This document shows, piece by piece, positions 38,137 to 47,032 of a stretch of 64,000 bases of DNA. The position numbers and the translations under genes are program-made. Under the pieces are notes generated by a model. It made no database searches, was not told the DNA's origin, and saw only the letters and a list, made by a program, of their open reading frames with translations. Source of the stretch: Shinella fusca (GTDB lineage: Bacteria; Pseudomonadota; Alphaproteobacteria; Rhizobiales; Rhizobiaceae); NCBI RefSeq assembly GCF_014203155.1, contig NZ_JACHIK010000019.1:1-64000 (forward strand), given 5' to 3'. Position 1 is the first letter of the stretch. Every line of letters starts with the position of its first letter.

Positions 38137-39309
38137 ATGCCGATCAGCCTTTTCCTGCCGCATGCCGATGGCGGCGTCGAAGCCTATGCGCTCACAGGCA
38201 CGCCCACCCCGCGCCCCGCCGCCGTGCCGCGTTTCAGCCGCATCGCCTATGCGGCGGCCCATGTGGTTTCCGATCCGCGCCGCGACACGCGGCCGTGGGA
38301 GCGACCGGCGGTCGACTGGGAGGCGACGCTCAAGTTCCGTCATCATCTCTGGTCGCTCGGCTTCCGCATCGCCGAGGCGATGGACACGGCGCAGCGCGGC
38401 ATGGGGCTCGACTGGTCCGGCGCGCAGGAGCTGGTCCGCCGCTCGCTCGCCGAGGCGCGGACGGTGCCGGGCGCCGATCTCGCCTGCGGGGCGGGCACCG
38501 ATCACCTGGATCCCGCCGACGCCCGCTCGCTGGACGACGTGATCCGCGCCTATGAGGAGCAGGTCGGTTTTGTCGAGAAGCACGGCGGCCGGGCGATTAT
38601 GATGGCGAGCCGCGCGCTTGCCCGCGTCGCGGCCTCGCCGGACGATTACCGCAAGGTCTATGGCCGCATCCTCTCCCAGGCGAAGGACAAGGTCGTGCTG
38701 CACTGGCTCGGCGACATGTTCGATCCGCAGCTTGCCGGCTATTGGGGCGCGGCGGATTTCGAGCGGGCGCTGGAGACGGTGCTGTCGATCATCGAGGAGA
38801 ACCGCGGCAAGGTCGAGGGCATCAAGATCTCGCTGCTCGACAATGCGAAGGAAGTGGCGCTGCGCGACCGGCTGCCGGAAGGCGTGCTGTGCTTCACCGG
38901 CGACGATTTCAACTATGCCGGACTGATCGAGGGCGATGGTCGGAAGTACAGCCACGCGCTGCTCGGCATCTTCGATGCGGTGGCGCCGCAGGCCTCGGCG
39001 GCGCTTTGCGCGCTTGCGGCCGGCGATGCCGCCACCTTCCGCGCGGTCATCGCGCCCACCGTGCCGCTGTCGCGAAAAATCTTCGAGGCGCCGACGCAGT
39101 ATTACAAGGCAGGCGTCGTCTTCCTCGCCTGGCTGAACGGCCATCAGGACCATTTCACCATGCCGGCCGGCCTGCAGTCCGCCCGCGGCGTCCTGCATTA
39201 TGCCGATGTCTTCCGCCTTGCCGACCGGGCGAATGTGCTCGACAGGCCGGAATTGGCGGCGACGCGCATGAGAAGCCTGATGACGGTGCTCGGTGTAGCA
39301 CAGGATTAG
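38137..39309 (+). CDS. DUF993 family protein, dihydrodipicolinate-synthase/aldolase-like
   Basis: This 390-residue protein fits the DUF993 family, which has a TIM-barrel aldolase-like core. Segments such as HWLGDMFDPQLAGYWGAADFERAL, the lysine-containing VEGIKISLLDNAKEVALRDRLP (a likely Schiff-base Lys as in DHDPS-type aldolases) and VLCFTGDDFNYAGLIEGDG support this. Its reaction is not known. It is divergent from a LacI-led operon with an oxidoreductase, CoA-transferase, hydratase and aldehyde dehydrogenase and shares an operator type with it, so it may cleave a keto-acid intermediate into pyruvate plus an aldehyde. The ATG follows a GGGAGGA site. Confidence 0.85.
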   Translation: MPISLFLPHADGGVEAYALTGTPTPRPAAVPRFSRIAYAAAHVVSDPRRDTRPWERPAVDWEATLKFRHHLWSLGFRIAEAMDTAQRGMGLDWSGAQELVRRSLAEARTVPGADLACGAGTDHLDPADARSLDDVIRAYEEQVGFVEKHGGRAIMMASRALARVAASPDDYRKVYGRILSQAKDKVVLHWLGDMFDPQLAGYWGAADFERALETVLSIIEENRGKVEGIKISLLDNAKEVALRDRLPEGVLCFTGDDFNYAGLIEGDGRKYSHALLGIFDAVAPQASAALCALAAGDAATFRAVIAPTVPLSRKIFEAPTQYYKAGVVFLAWLNGHQDHFTMPAGLQSARGVLHYADVFRLADRANVLDRPELAATRMRSLMTVLGVAQD

Positions 39310-39387
39310 CTGTGGATGACCGGCGGTTCTGCCGGTCCATGCCGCTTTCCGGGGCTAAACTCCCGCCCTGACGGAAGGGAGCGGACG

Positions 39388-40083
39388 ATGACGGCAAGCG
39401 AAGTGAAGATCGGCGAAAGCTGGAAGGCGCCGCTGGCGGCGGAATTTTCCGATCCCTACATGGCGGACCTCAAGCGCTTCCTCCTCGAACAGAAGCAGGA
39501 GGGGCGGCGCATCTTCCCGAAGGGGGCGGAATACTTTCGCGCCCTCGACCTGACGCCGCTCGACGAGGTGCGCGTCGTCATCCTCGGGCAGGATCCCTAT
39601 CACGGCGAGGGGCAGGCGCACGGGCTCTGCTTTTCCGTGCAGCCGGGCGTGCGCATTCCGCCGTCGCTTGTCAACATCTACAAGGAAATGCAGGAGGACC
39701 TCGGCATTGCCCCGGCCCGCCACGGCTTCCTGGAGCATTGGGCGAAACAGGGCGTGCTGCTTCTCAACAGCGTGCTGACGGTGGAGATGGGCCGCGCCGC
39801 CTCGCATCAGGGCCGCGGCTGGGAGCGCTTCACGGATGCCGTCATCCGCGCGGTCAACGAGCAGGAAAAGCCCGTCGTCTTCATCCTCTGGGGCTCCTAC
39901 GCGCAGAAGAAGGCCGCCTTCGTCGACCGCAGCCGCCACCTCGTCCTGCGTTCGCCCCATCCCTCGCCGCTCTCCGCGCATAACGGCTTCTTCGGCTCGC
40001 GGCCGTTCTCCAAGGCGAATGCGTTTTTGGTAGAGCATGGCCGCAAGCCCATCGACTGGCAATTGCCGGCGGTGGCGGGATAA
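39388..40083 (+). CDS. ung: Uracil-DNA glycosylase
   Basis: This 231-residue enzyme removes uracil from DNA in base excision repair. It shows the family 1 motifs: GQDPYHG (67-73, water-activating Asp 69), a later LLNSVLTVE segment with the uracil-contacting Asn, and HPSPLSAHNGFFG near the C-terminus with the catalytic His. The ATG at 39388 follows GGAAGGGAG; a longer reading from 39316 has no ribosome site. It stands alone between a LacI-regulated gene and a repeat element. Confidence 0.97.
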   Translation: MTASEVKIGESWKAPLAAEFSDPYMADLKRFLLEQKQEGRRIFPKGAEYFRALDLTPLDEVRVVILGQDPYHGEGQAHGLCFSVQPGVRIPPSLVNIYKEMQEDLGIAPARHGFLEHWAKQGVLLLNSVLTVEMGRAASHQGRGWERFTDAVIRAVNEQEKPVVFILWGSYAQKKAAFVDRSRHLVLRSPHPSPLSAHNGFFGSRPFSKANAFLVEHGRKPIDWQLPAVAG

Positions 40084-40096
40084 AGAGGCCCGGATA

Positions 40097-40214
40097 GCCC
40101 CTCATCCCCCTGCCGGGACCTTCTCCCCGCAGGCGGGGAGAAGGGGCAGAACGGTGAGCCCATCGTTCCTCGCCCCGCTTGCGGGGAGAGGATGCCGGCA
40201 GGCAGGTGAGGGGC
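40097..40214. repeat. Palindromic intergenic repeat element (type C, second copy)
   Basis: The element has the same plan as 28901-29011: GCCCCTCATC at one end and GTGAGGGGC at the other, with CTTCTCCCCGC/GCGGGGAGAAG and CCCCGCTT/GCGGGG hairpins inside. It fills the gap between the convergent ung and nucleoside hydrolase genes and may serve as a two-way stop. Confidence 0.85.
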
Positions 40215-40223
40215 AGGCTTCCC

Positions 40224-41174
40224 TTACCGCACCAGCGTCTCGTCCAGCAGCGCCATCACCTTTTCCGCGTCGATGCCGATGCAGGCGTGCTGGCTCGGCA
40301 GGCCGTCCCAGTTGCCGGGCGGGAAGCTGCGGGCGTCGGGTTTCTGGATCGTCTGGCCGTCGGCGATGCCGCCGCAGACGACGCGGATCGCGCCGCTGCG
40401 CGTTTCGAAGAGTTCGGGGGCGACGAGGTAGATGCAGGCGCAGCTATCGTGAACCACCATGCCCTCGCCCTCCACATGCCGGCCGTAGAAGTCGATGTAG
40501 AACTGCGAGACGGCGGAGAGCAGCTTGAGGCTCCGGCCATTCTGCGCGGTGAGCTCGGCAAGGCGCCTGCGCGTCATCACCGTCTTCATCGTGACGTCGA
40601 GGCCGACGACGACCACCTTCCACGGCGCTGTCATCACCGCGTCGGCGGCTTCCGGGTCGCCGTGGATATTGGCCTCGGCGGCGGGCGTGATGTTGCCCGG
40701 CACGTCGAAGGCGCCGCCCATGATGATGACCTGCCTGACGAGGCCGGCGATCTCCGGGTCCTCCTTCAGCGCGTAGGCAAGGTTCGACATGCGGCCGACG
40801 GCGATCAGCGTCACCTCGCCGGGGTTCGCCCGCACGGTCTCGATGATGAAGCGGTGCGCCGGGCGCGGGTCGACCGGCAGGTCGATCGCCTCCGGCACGT
40901 CGATATTGCCGAGCCCGTCATGGCCGTGGATCATCACCGGCCAGTCGGTCGGGTTGCGCATGGGATTGTAGGTCTTGCCCTCGCCGCGCGCGACAGGCGC
41001 GGCGATGCCCCATTCGCGCTTGAGGAACAGCGCGTTGCGCGTCGTCGTCTCGATGGCGGCATTGCCGAAGACGGTGGTGATGCCGATGAGGTCGATTTCG
41101 GGGTGGTTGTGCAGGAAAAGCAGCGCCATGGCGTCGTCGACGCCGGGGTCCGTGTCAAAAATGACCTTGTGCAT
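40224..41174 (-). CDS. Nucleoside hydrolase (IunH family)
   Basis: This 316-residue enzyme has the calcium-binding fingerprint DTDPGVDDA at residues 7-15, a VFGNAAIETTTRNAL segment, and HDSCA near the C-terminus, where the catalytic His of inosine-uridine hydrolases lies. It should split ribonucleosides into base and ribose in the cytoplasm. It follows a DadA-like amino-acid oxidase gene by 31 bp on the same strand, a weak hint of joint use in nitrogen scavenging. Confidence 0.92.
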   Translation of the reverse strand: MHKVIFDTDPGVDDAMALLFLHNHPEIDLIGITTVFGNAAIETTTRNALFLKREWGIAAPVARGEGKTYNPMRNPTDWPVMIHGHDGLGNIDVPEAIDLPVDPRPAHRFIIETVRANPGEVTLIAVGRMSNLAYALKEDPEIAGLVRQVIIMGGAFDVPGNITPAAEANIHGDPEAADAVMTAPWKVVVVGLDVTMKTVMTRRRLAELTAQNGRSLKLLSAVSQFYIDFYGRHVEGEGMVVHDSCACIYLVAPELFETRSGAIRVVCGGIADGQTIQKPDARSFPPGNWDGLPSQHACIGIDAEKVMALLDETLVR

Positions 41175-41205
41175 GTTCGTCTTTCTATGGTGATGGGCGA
41201 TCCGC

Positions 41206-42441
41206 TTACTGGAAGCGGGCGATGGAGAAGGGGGCGAGCGCGCTGTCGTCCTCGCCGGAAACGAGCCGGGCGACGTGGCGTCCGGTGGTGGCCGAGAGCG
41301 TCAGGCCGAGATGGCCGTGGCCGAAGGCGAAGGCGACGCGCGGGTCGCGCGGATGAAGGCTGATGACGGGAATGGAATCCGGCGTCGAGGGCCGGCGGCC
41401 CATCCATTCCGTGCCGCCTTCTTCCTGAAGGTCCGGCACGTAGCGGCGCATCTTCCGGCGCATGGCGGCGGCACGCCTGTAGTTGGCGGGTGCGTCCGGA
41501 GAGGCGAGCTCCACCGCCCCGCCGATGCGCAGCGCGTTCTCGAAGGGCGTCGCGACGAAGCCGTGCTCGGAGAAGAAGACCGGCATGTCCAGCACGGTCG
41601 AAGGGTTCATGAAGGTCGTGTTGTAGCCGCGCTCGGTTTCGAGCAGCACCTTCAGGCCGAGATCGGCGACGAAGCGGCGCGACCAGACGCCGGCCGCGAC
41701 GACGAGCCGGTCGAAGATGAACTTGCGCCCGCCCTCCGTGCGCACCGCGATGCCGTTCTCCCGCTGGCCCACAGCGGCGACGTTGGCGTCTGTGAAGGCC
41801 TCCCGCTCGCGCAGCGCGGCCTGCAGCCGGCGCAGGAAGGTCAGCGGATATTCGAAGATCTTGTAGCCGTCGTTGAAGACGGCACCGGCAAAGGCTCCCT
41901 TGAGGGCCGGCACGCGGCGGCGGGCCTCCCCGGCGTCCAGCTTTTCGACGTTGTGGCCGATCAGCCTCGCATTTTCCGCTTCATGGGCGAAGACCTTGTC
42001 ACGGGCGGCAACGCTGTCGAAGACGGTCAGAGCGCCGGTATCGCGCATATGGCCGGAAACGCCGGCAAGAGCGCCGAGGCGCACATGGTCGGCCTCGGCG
42101 GTCCTCATGAGAAAGAGCATCGCCTCCCGGCTTTGCGCCGCCTTGCCCGGCCGCGCGGAGAAGAGGAATTTCATGAGCCAGGGCGTCAGGGCGGGCAGAT
42201 CCTGCCAGCGCACGGTGAGGGGGCCGAGCGGATCGAGCAGCCATTTCGGCACGGAAAGCAGCATGTCGGGCCGGGCGAGCGGGTCGATTTCCGGCACGGC
42301 GAGAATGCCGGCATTGCCGACGGAAGCCGGCAGGCCGCCGGCATCGCGCTCCAGCACTGTGACGCTGTGGCCCTGTTCCAGAAGATGGAGCGCTGTGGCG
42401 CAGCCCATCAGGCCGCCGCCGACGATACCGATATGCGCCAT
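41206..42441 (-). CDS. FAD-dependent amino-acid dehydrogenase (DadA-like)
   Basis: The 411-residue protein begins with a Rossmann FAD-binding motif (GIVGGGLMG at 5-13) and an LERDAGG segment, and ends with SALTTG-like SATTGRHVA and a GHGHLGLTLS motif found in D-amino-acid dehydrogenases. It has the DAO fold throughout. It probably oxidatively deaminates a D- or imino acid at the inner face of the membrane; the exact substrate is open. First gene of a likely two-gene unit with the nucleoside hydrolase. Confidence 0.88.
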   Translation of the reverse strand: MAHIGIVGGGLMGCATALHLLEQGHSVTVLERDAGGLPASVGNAGILAVPEIDPLARPDMLLSVPKWLLDPLGPLTVRWQDLPALTPWLMKFLFSARPGKAAQSREAMLFLMRTAEADHVRLGALAGVSGHMRDTGALTVFDSVAARDKVFAHEAENARLIGHNVEKLDAGEARRRVPALKGAFAGAVFNDGYKIFEYPLTFLRRLQAALREREAFTDANVAAVGQRENGIAVRTEGGRKFIFDRLVVAAGVWSRRFVADLGLKVLLETERGYNTTFMNPSTVLDMPVFFSEHGFVATPFENALRIGGAVELASPDAPANYRRAAAMRRKMRRYVPDLQEEGGTEWMGRRPSTPDSIPVISLHPRDPRVAFAFGHGHLGLTLSATTGRHVARLVSGEDDSALAPFSIARFQ

Positions 42442-42546
42442 GCCGTCCCGTTGCGTTCGTGTCGTTGTCGTTGCGGCCGCAGAGGCCGGTTGCGCCGGAC
42501 GATAGACGCAAACCGGCCGGCTGTCGACAGAGTGCGACGGCGCCGG

Positions 42547-43389
42547 TCAGATGCTTTCCAGAGGCTTTCTGTCGCGGATCATGCGGGAGAGGAAGGCAAG
42601 GACGAAGAGGCCCGCCATCAAAAGGACGATGGTCGGCGCCGGGGCACTGTCGAGGAGAAAGCTCAGCCAGATGCCGAAGAAGGAACAGCTGAGCGCAACG
42701 CAGACGGCGACCGCCAGCATGGTGGGAAAGCGCCGGGTGAGGAGGGCGGCGATGGCGCCGGGCGCCACCAGCATGGCGACGGCGAGGATGATGCCGACCG
42801 CCTTCAGCGCGCCGACCACGACGAGCGAGAGCACGGCGAGCAGGCCGTAATGCAGGACTTTCACCGGCAGGCCGATGGCCGAGGCGTGCTGCCGGTCGAA
42901 AGCCTGTACCAGAAGATCCTTGCGGAAGGCGAGGATGAAGCCTGTCGCGGCAAGCGCGATCACGGCGGTTTCGATAAGATCGGCAGCACCGATGCCGAGC
43001 ATGTCGCCGAAGAGGATATGGTCGAGATGCACGTCCGGCTGGATCTTCACATAGAGCACGACGCCGAGGGCGAACATGCCGGAAAAGACGATGCCGAGGA
43101 CCGTGTCCTCCTTCACCCGGCTGTTGTCCTTGAGATAGCCGGCCGCAAGTGCGCAGACGAGGCCTGCGACGAATGCCCCCGCCGCGAAGGGAAGGCCCGC
43201 TACATAGGCGAGGACGACGCCCGGCAGCACGGCATGCGAGACCGCATCGCCCATCAGCGACCAGCCCTTCAGCACGAGATAGCAGGAGAGCAGCGCCATG
43301 GGTACCGCGATGGTCAGCGTTACCAGGAACGCGTTCTGCATGAAGGCGAGCTGGAAGGGCATAAGGGCGAGTTGCAGCGTCTCGTTCAT
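42547..43389 (-). CDS. sitD: Manganese/iron ABC transporter permease SitD
   Basis: This 280-residue inner-membrane protein has about eight hydrophobic helices and the ABC-3 family signature around SLMGDAVSHAVLPGVVLAYVAG. It is the second of two paralogous permeases that form the metal channel. The ATG at 43389 overlaps the sitC stop by 4 bp. A longer frame running back to 44208 is only an open shadow of sitC. Confidence 0.93.
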   Translation of the reverse strand: MNETLQLALMPFQLAFMQNAFLVTLTIAVPMALLSCYLVLKGWSLMGDAVSHAVLPGVVLAYVAGLPFAAGAFVAGLVCALAAGYLKDNSRVKEDTVLGIVFSGMFALGVVLYVKIQPDVHLDHILFGDMLGIGAADLIETAVIALAATGFILAFRKDLLVQAFDRQHASAIGLPVKVLHYGLLAVLSLVVVGALKAVGIILAVAMLVAPGAIAALLTRRFPTMLAVAVCVALSCSFFGIWLSFLLDSAPAPTIVLLMAGLFVLAFLSRMIRDRKPLESI

Positions 43390-44261
43390 GGCCGGCCCGC
43401 CTCTACCGCCGCGGAAAGCGCCTGTCGTCCCCTCCGCCGCGCGGCGATGAGCCCGTGCTTGGGTGCAAGCAGGAACGCGACAAGGAAGAGCGCGGTTTGC
43501 AGCACGACGATGATGCCGCCCGTCGCGCCGTCGAGGAAATAGGAAAGATAGGCCCCGACGAGGCTGGTGCCGGCCCCGAGCGCGGCGGCGATCACCACGA
43601 GGCGCTGGAAGCGGTCGGTCAGGAGATAGGCGGTGGCGCCCGGCGTCACCACCATGGCGACGACGAGGAAGGCGCCGACCGTCTGCATGGCGGCGACCGT
43701 GGAGGCGCTGAGCAGCGTGAAGAACAGCACCTTCAGGCCCGTCGCGTTGAGGCCGATGGAGCGGGCATGGCTCTCGTCGAAGAAGGTCACCATCAGGTCC
43801 TTCCATTTCAGGAGGAGGACCACGAACGTCACCGCGCCGATGATGGCGAGCTGGATCGTGTCTTCCGGCGTGATGGCGAGGATATTGCCGAGCACGATGG
43901 TCTGGATGTTCACCGGCGTCGGCGAGAGCGAGACCATGAAGAGGCCGAGGCCGAAGAAGGAGGAGAAGATCATGCCGATGATCGCATCCTCCTTGAGCCG
44001 CGTCTGGCGGTTGAGGAAGAGCATGGCGCCGGCGGCGAGCCCGCCGGAAAGGAAGGCGCCGGCCGCGAACGGCAGGCCCAGCATGTAGGCGCCGGCAACG
44101 CCCGGCACGATGGAGTGCGAGAGCGCGTCGCCGATCAGCGACCAGCCCTTGAGCATGAGATAGGCGGAAAGGAAGCCGCAGATGCAGCCGACCAGCGCGC
44201 TCACCCACATGGCGTTGACCATGTAGCCGTAGGAGAAGGGCTCGAGCAGCGCCCCGGTCAC
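43386..44261 (-). CDS. sitC: Manganese/iron ABC transporter permease SitC
   Basis: The 291-residue ABC-3 family permease carries the family signature [22 protein letters not shown], closely matched by the SitD paralogue. It has about eight membrane helices. The start is a GTG at 44261 that overlaps the sitB stop (GTGA), so translation depends on the gene before it. Confidence 0.93.
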   Translation of the reverse strand: MTGALLEPFSYGYMVNAMWVSALVGCICGFLSAYLMLKGWSLIGDALSHSIVPGVAGAYMLGLPFAAGAFLSGGLAAGAMLFLNRQTRLKEDAIIGMIFSSFFGLGLFMVSLSPTPVNIQTIVLGNILAITPEDTIQLAIIGAVTFVVLLLKWKDLMVTFFDESHARSIGLNATGLKVLFFTLLSASTVAAMQTVGAFLVVAMVVTPGATAYLLTDRFQRLVVIAAALGAGTSLVGAYLSYFLDGATGGIIVVLQTALFLVAFLLAPKHGLIAARRRGRQALSAAVEAGRP

Positions 44262-45127
44262 GGCCGCTTCTCCGTCTCGCGCTCGCCGTAGATGACGAAG
44301 GGGCGCTCGTCGTCGGTGATGACCTTGACGGAGCGCCTGTCCTCGTCGTCGTGGAGGTCCGGGCCGCCGAGGATGAAGTGGCGGAGCACGCCGCCGAAGG
44401 CCTTTTCCAGGTTGGCTTCGGTGAAGGTCTCGGCCGTCGGGCCGGAGGCGATGACCGTGCCCTTGACGAAGACCGTGCGGTCGCAGAAGTCCGGCACGCT
44501 GCCGAGATTGTGGGTGGAGACGAGCATCACGCGGCCTTCCTCGCGCAGCGTGCCGAGCAGCTCGACGATCTGCTCTTCCGTCGTGACGTCGACGCCGGTG
44601 AAGGGTTCGTCGAGCAGGATCACCCGGCCCTCCTGCGCGAGCGCCCGGGCGAGGAAGACGCGCTTTCTCTGCCCGCCGGAAAGCTCGCCGATCTGGCGCT
44701 TGCGATAGGCGGACATGTTCACGCGTTCGAGGGCCTCGTCGACCATCTCGTGGTCGCGCTTCGTCGGGATGCGCAGCCAGTTCATGTGGCCGTAGCGGCC
44801 CATCATGACGACGTCCTCGACGAGGACCGGGAAGGTCCAGTCGACCTCCTCGGCCTGCGGCACATAGGCGACGAGGTTCTTCTTCAGGGCCTCGCGCACG
44901 GAAAGGCCGAGGATCGTCACCTTGCCGCCGGCAACCGGCACGAAGCCCATGATCGCCTTGAAGAGCGTCGACTTGCCCGAGCCGTTGACGCCGACGAGCG
45001 CGGTGATCGTGCCCGTCGGCACGGAGAAGCTGGCATGGCGCAGCGCCGTGAGGCCGTTGCGGTAGGTGACGGTCACGTCCTCGGCGACGATGCCGGCCAC
45101 CGTCTTCGCCTTGCTGCCCATCATCAT
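44258..45127 (-). CDS. sitB: Manganese/iron ABC transporter ATPase SitB
   Basis: This 289-residue ABC ATPase has Walker [11 protein letters not shown]-loop [10 protein letters not shown], signature [14 protein letters not shown] and Walker [13 protein letters not shown], all typical of manganese/zinc importers. The start region holds three ATG codons in a row (45127, 45124, 45121); the first overlaps the sitA stop by 4 bp. A C-terminal tail rich in Asp and His ([12 protein letters not shown]) extends past the usual ATPase end. Confidence 0.95.
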   Translation of the reverse strand: MMMGSKAKTVAGIVAEDVTVTYRNGLTALRHASFSVPTGTITALVGVNGSGKSTLFKAIMGFVPVAGGKVTILGLSVREALKKNLVAYVPQAEEVDWTFPVLVEDVVMMGRYGHMNWLRIPTKRDHEMVDEALERVNMSAYRKRQIGELSGGQRKRVFLARALAQEGRVILLDEPFTGVDVTTEEQIVELLGTLREEGRVMLVSTHNLGSVPDFCDRTVFVKGTVIASGPTAETFTEANLEKAFGGVLRHFILGGPDLHDDEDRRSVKVITDDERPFVIYGERETEKRP

Positions 45128-46014
45128 TGCGACAGCCCCTTCACGATGGTCTCGGAGGTCACGCGCAGGAGATCGAGATAGGTCGGCACCGGCCCGCCGG
45201 CCTCGCTGAGGGAATCCACATAGAGGACGCCGCCATAGGCCGCGCCCGTTTCGGCCGCCACCTGCTCTGCCGGCTTGGCCGAGACCGTGCTTTCGCTGAA
45301 GACGACGTGGATATTGTGCTCGCGCACCGCGTCGATCACCGCCTTCACCTGCTTGGGCGTTCCCTGCTGGTCGGCATTGATCGGCCAGAGGAAGAGTTCC
45401 TTGAGGCCGAAGTCGCGGGCGAGATAGGAGAACGCGCCCTCGCTGGTCACCAGCCAGCGCTTTTCCTCCGGCAGCGCGCCGATCCTCGCCTTCATCTCCG
45501 CGCCGAGCGCCTTGATCTTCTCGCCATAGGCCTTGGCGTTGGCGTCGTAGGTCGCGGCGTGGGCGGGGTCGAGCGTGCCGAGCGCCTTGCGGATGTTCTC
45601 CACATAGATCAGCGCGTTGTCCGGCGACATCCAGGCATGCGGGTTCGGCTTGCCCTCGTAGGGGCCTTCCACGATGCTCATCGGCGTAATGCCGTCGCTG
45701 ACGACGACGTTCGGCACGTCGCCGAGATTGGCGAGGAACTTTTCGAACCAGAGCTCGAGGTTGAGGCCGTTGCGGAGCACGAGCTGGGCGTCCTGCGCCT
45801 TCAATATGTCGCGCGGCGTCGGCTGGTAGTTGTGGATCTCCGCGCCGGGCTTGGTGATGGATTCCACGGTCGCGGCATCACCCGCCACATTCGCCGCCAT
45901 GTCGGCGATGATGGTGAAGGTCGTCACCACCTTCGGCTTTTCCTGCGCGAGCGCCGGGGCGGCCGCGACGAGCGGCAGGCCGAGAAGGAGGGCATTGAAC
46001 GAGCGGCGGAGCAT
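45124..46014 (-). CDS. sitA: Manganese/iron ABC transporter binding protein SitA
   Basis: This 296-residue periplasmic protein has a signal peptide (about 1-23) and the four metal ligands of the cluster A-I family in place: His61 (GAEIHNYQP), His126 (PNPHAWMS), Glu192 (TSEGAFSY) and Asp267 (YVDSLS). The Glu/Asp pair favours manganese or iron over zinc, and there is no His-rich loop. It heads the sitABCD operon, in which each stop overlaps the next start. Rhizobial sitA is repressed by the Fur-family regulator Mur with manganese, and two Mur-like palindromes lie upstream. Confidence 0.96.
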   Translation of the reverse strand: MLRRSFNALLLGLPLVAAAPALAQEKPKVVTTFTIIADMAANVAGDAATVESITKPGAEIHNYQPTPRDILKAQDAQLVLRNGLNLELWFEKFLANLGDVPNVVVSDGITPMSIVEGPYEGKPNPHAWMSPDNALIYVENIRKALGTLDPAHAATYDANAKAYGEKIKALGAEMKARIGALPEEKRWLVTSEGAFSYLARDFGLKELFLWPINADQQGTPKQVKAVIDAVREHNIHVVFSESTVSAKPAEQVAAETGAAYGGVLYVDSLSEAGGPVPTYLDLLRVTSETIVKGLSQ

Positions 46015-46032
46015 GGGAAACCTGATCTGCTT

Positions 46033-46049
46033 TTGCGAATGAGTTGCAA
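46033..46049 (-). promoter_or_regulatory. Mur-like box 1 of sitA
   Basis: This 17-bp palindrome (TTGCGAAT, centre G, AGTTGCAA) agrees at 6 of 8 half-site positions. It lies 19 bp upstream of the sitA start and resembles the TGCAAATNNNATTTGCA-like Mur response sequences of rhizobial sit promoters. Confidence 0.7.
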
Positions 46050-46085
46050 TTGACTATAGGGCCCTTTTGTTCCCTGTCAACGCTA

Positions 46086-46102
46086 TTGCAAATCATTCGC
46101 AA
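46086..46102 (-). promoter_or_regulatory. Mur-like box 2 of sitA
   Basis: A second 17-bp palindrome (TTGCAAAT, centre C, ATTCGCAA) agrees at 7 of 8 half-site positions and lies about 53 bp (five helical turns, centre to centre) upstream of box 1. Two such boxes around the promoter fit manganese-dependent repression by Mur. Confidence 0.75.
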
Positions 46103-46222
46103 GAATGGATCGAAACGGCACGCTGCGGTTTAAAACTTCGGAAACGCACGGCCTGTAGAGTGCGGGCGTTCGCGTGCTCTCGGCGCGTTCGTGTTCTGCG
46201 TTCAAAGAGAAGTTCGACGCCC

Positions 46223-46894
46223 GTGAAGTTCCTGCCGACCTCGTTCCGCCTGTCCCGGAAGATCCTGATCATTGCCGCCGGCGTTCTCGTGCTCACCGGC
46301 GCCTCGGGCGCCGCCGCGATCTTCGTCGGGCGCGATGTGCTGCTCGGGCCACCGTCCGAGACGATCTCGGGCGTCGCCTGCACCACCGTCTCCACCGTGC
46401 GCATCGAGCAGGACGGCCAGCAATGGCTGCGCAGATACGTGCGCTCGGCGGCGAAGGACGGCGATATCCGCGTGAAGACGGCGCTGCGCGTGGCCGGTGC
46501 CCTCTCCAATGCGGAAGAAGCCGATCTCTACCAGGTCATCCTCCTCGATGCCGCCGGCCCCGTGAACCGCGCCGACATGCGCGGCCGGGCGATCGGCGCC
46601 GAAGTGCTCTTCGCGCGCGATCCCGCCGCCGTTCCCGGCATGGCCGCCCCCTTCGTCGCCCGCTACACGGACGGCCAGCCCGCCGAGAACGGCGATTTCT
46701 ACGGCGAGCGCAAGGAACTCTCCCTCGATGAGATCAAGTCCATCGTCACGGCGATGACGGAGCGGGAGGATTGCGTCGACCCGAATGCCGTCATCGAGGC
46801 GGAAGGGGAGACGAAGCCCGAAGCGGGCGGCGCGACGGCGGAAGGCGAGGGCGCGGCGGCGGAAACGCAGGAGGTCGCCGCCAGCGGGCACTGA
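46223..46894 (+). CDS. Hypothetical membrane-anchored protein
   Basis: This 223-residue protein, read from the GTG at 46223, has one N-terminal membrane segment (about 13-35, ILIIAAGVLVLTGASGAAAIFVG) and an exported domain of about 130 residues with a single CTTV cysteine. A low-complexity Glu/Ala/Gly tail (about 185-223) follows. The start is uncertain: the ribosome site is weak and the frame is open back to 46067, but the upstream stretch is Arg/Cys-rich and overlaps the sit control region. It lies in front of glyS. No family recognised. Confidence 0.7.
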   Translation: MKFLPTSFRLSRKILIIAAGVLVLTGASGAAAIFVGRDVLLGPPSETISGVACTTVSTVRIEQDGQQWLRRYVRSAAKDGDIRVKTALRVAGALSNAEEADLYQVILLDAAGPVNRADMRGRAIGAEVLFARDPAAVPGMAAPFVARYTDGQPAENGDFYGERKELSLDEIKSIVTAMTEREDCVDPNAVIEAEGETKPEAGGATAEGEGAAAETQEVAASGH

Positions 46895-47032
46895 CGGCCT
46901 TTCCGTCGGCGGGGCGGCATATTTGCCGTTGTACAGCACCGCCCAACTTTGCTAGCAGAGGCACACGATTTTCACCCCATACCGGCACGCCGTGCCGACC
47001 CTTGCCGCGTGGCGAGGGTGAGGAAAGTTGAC

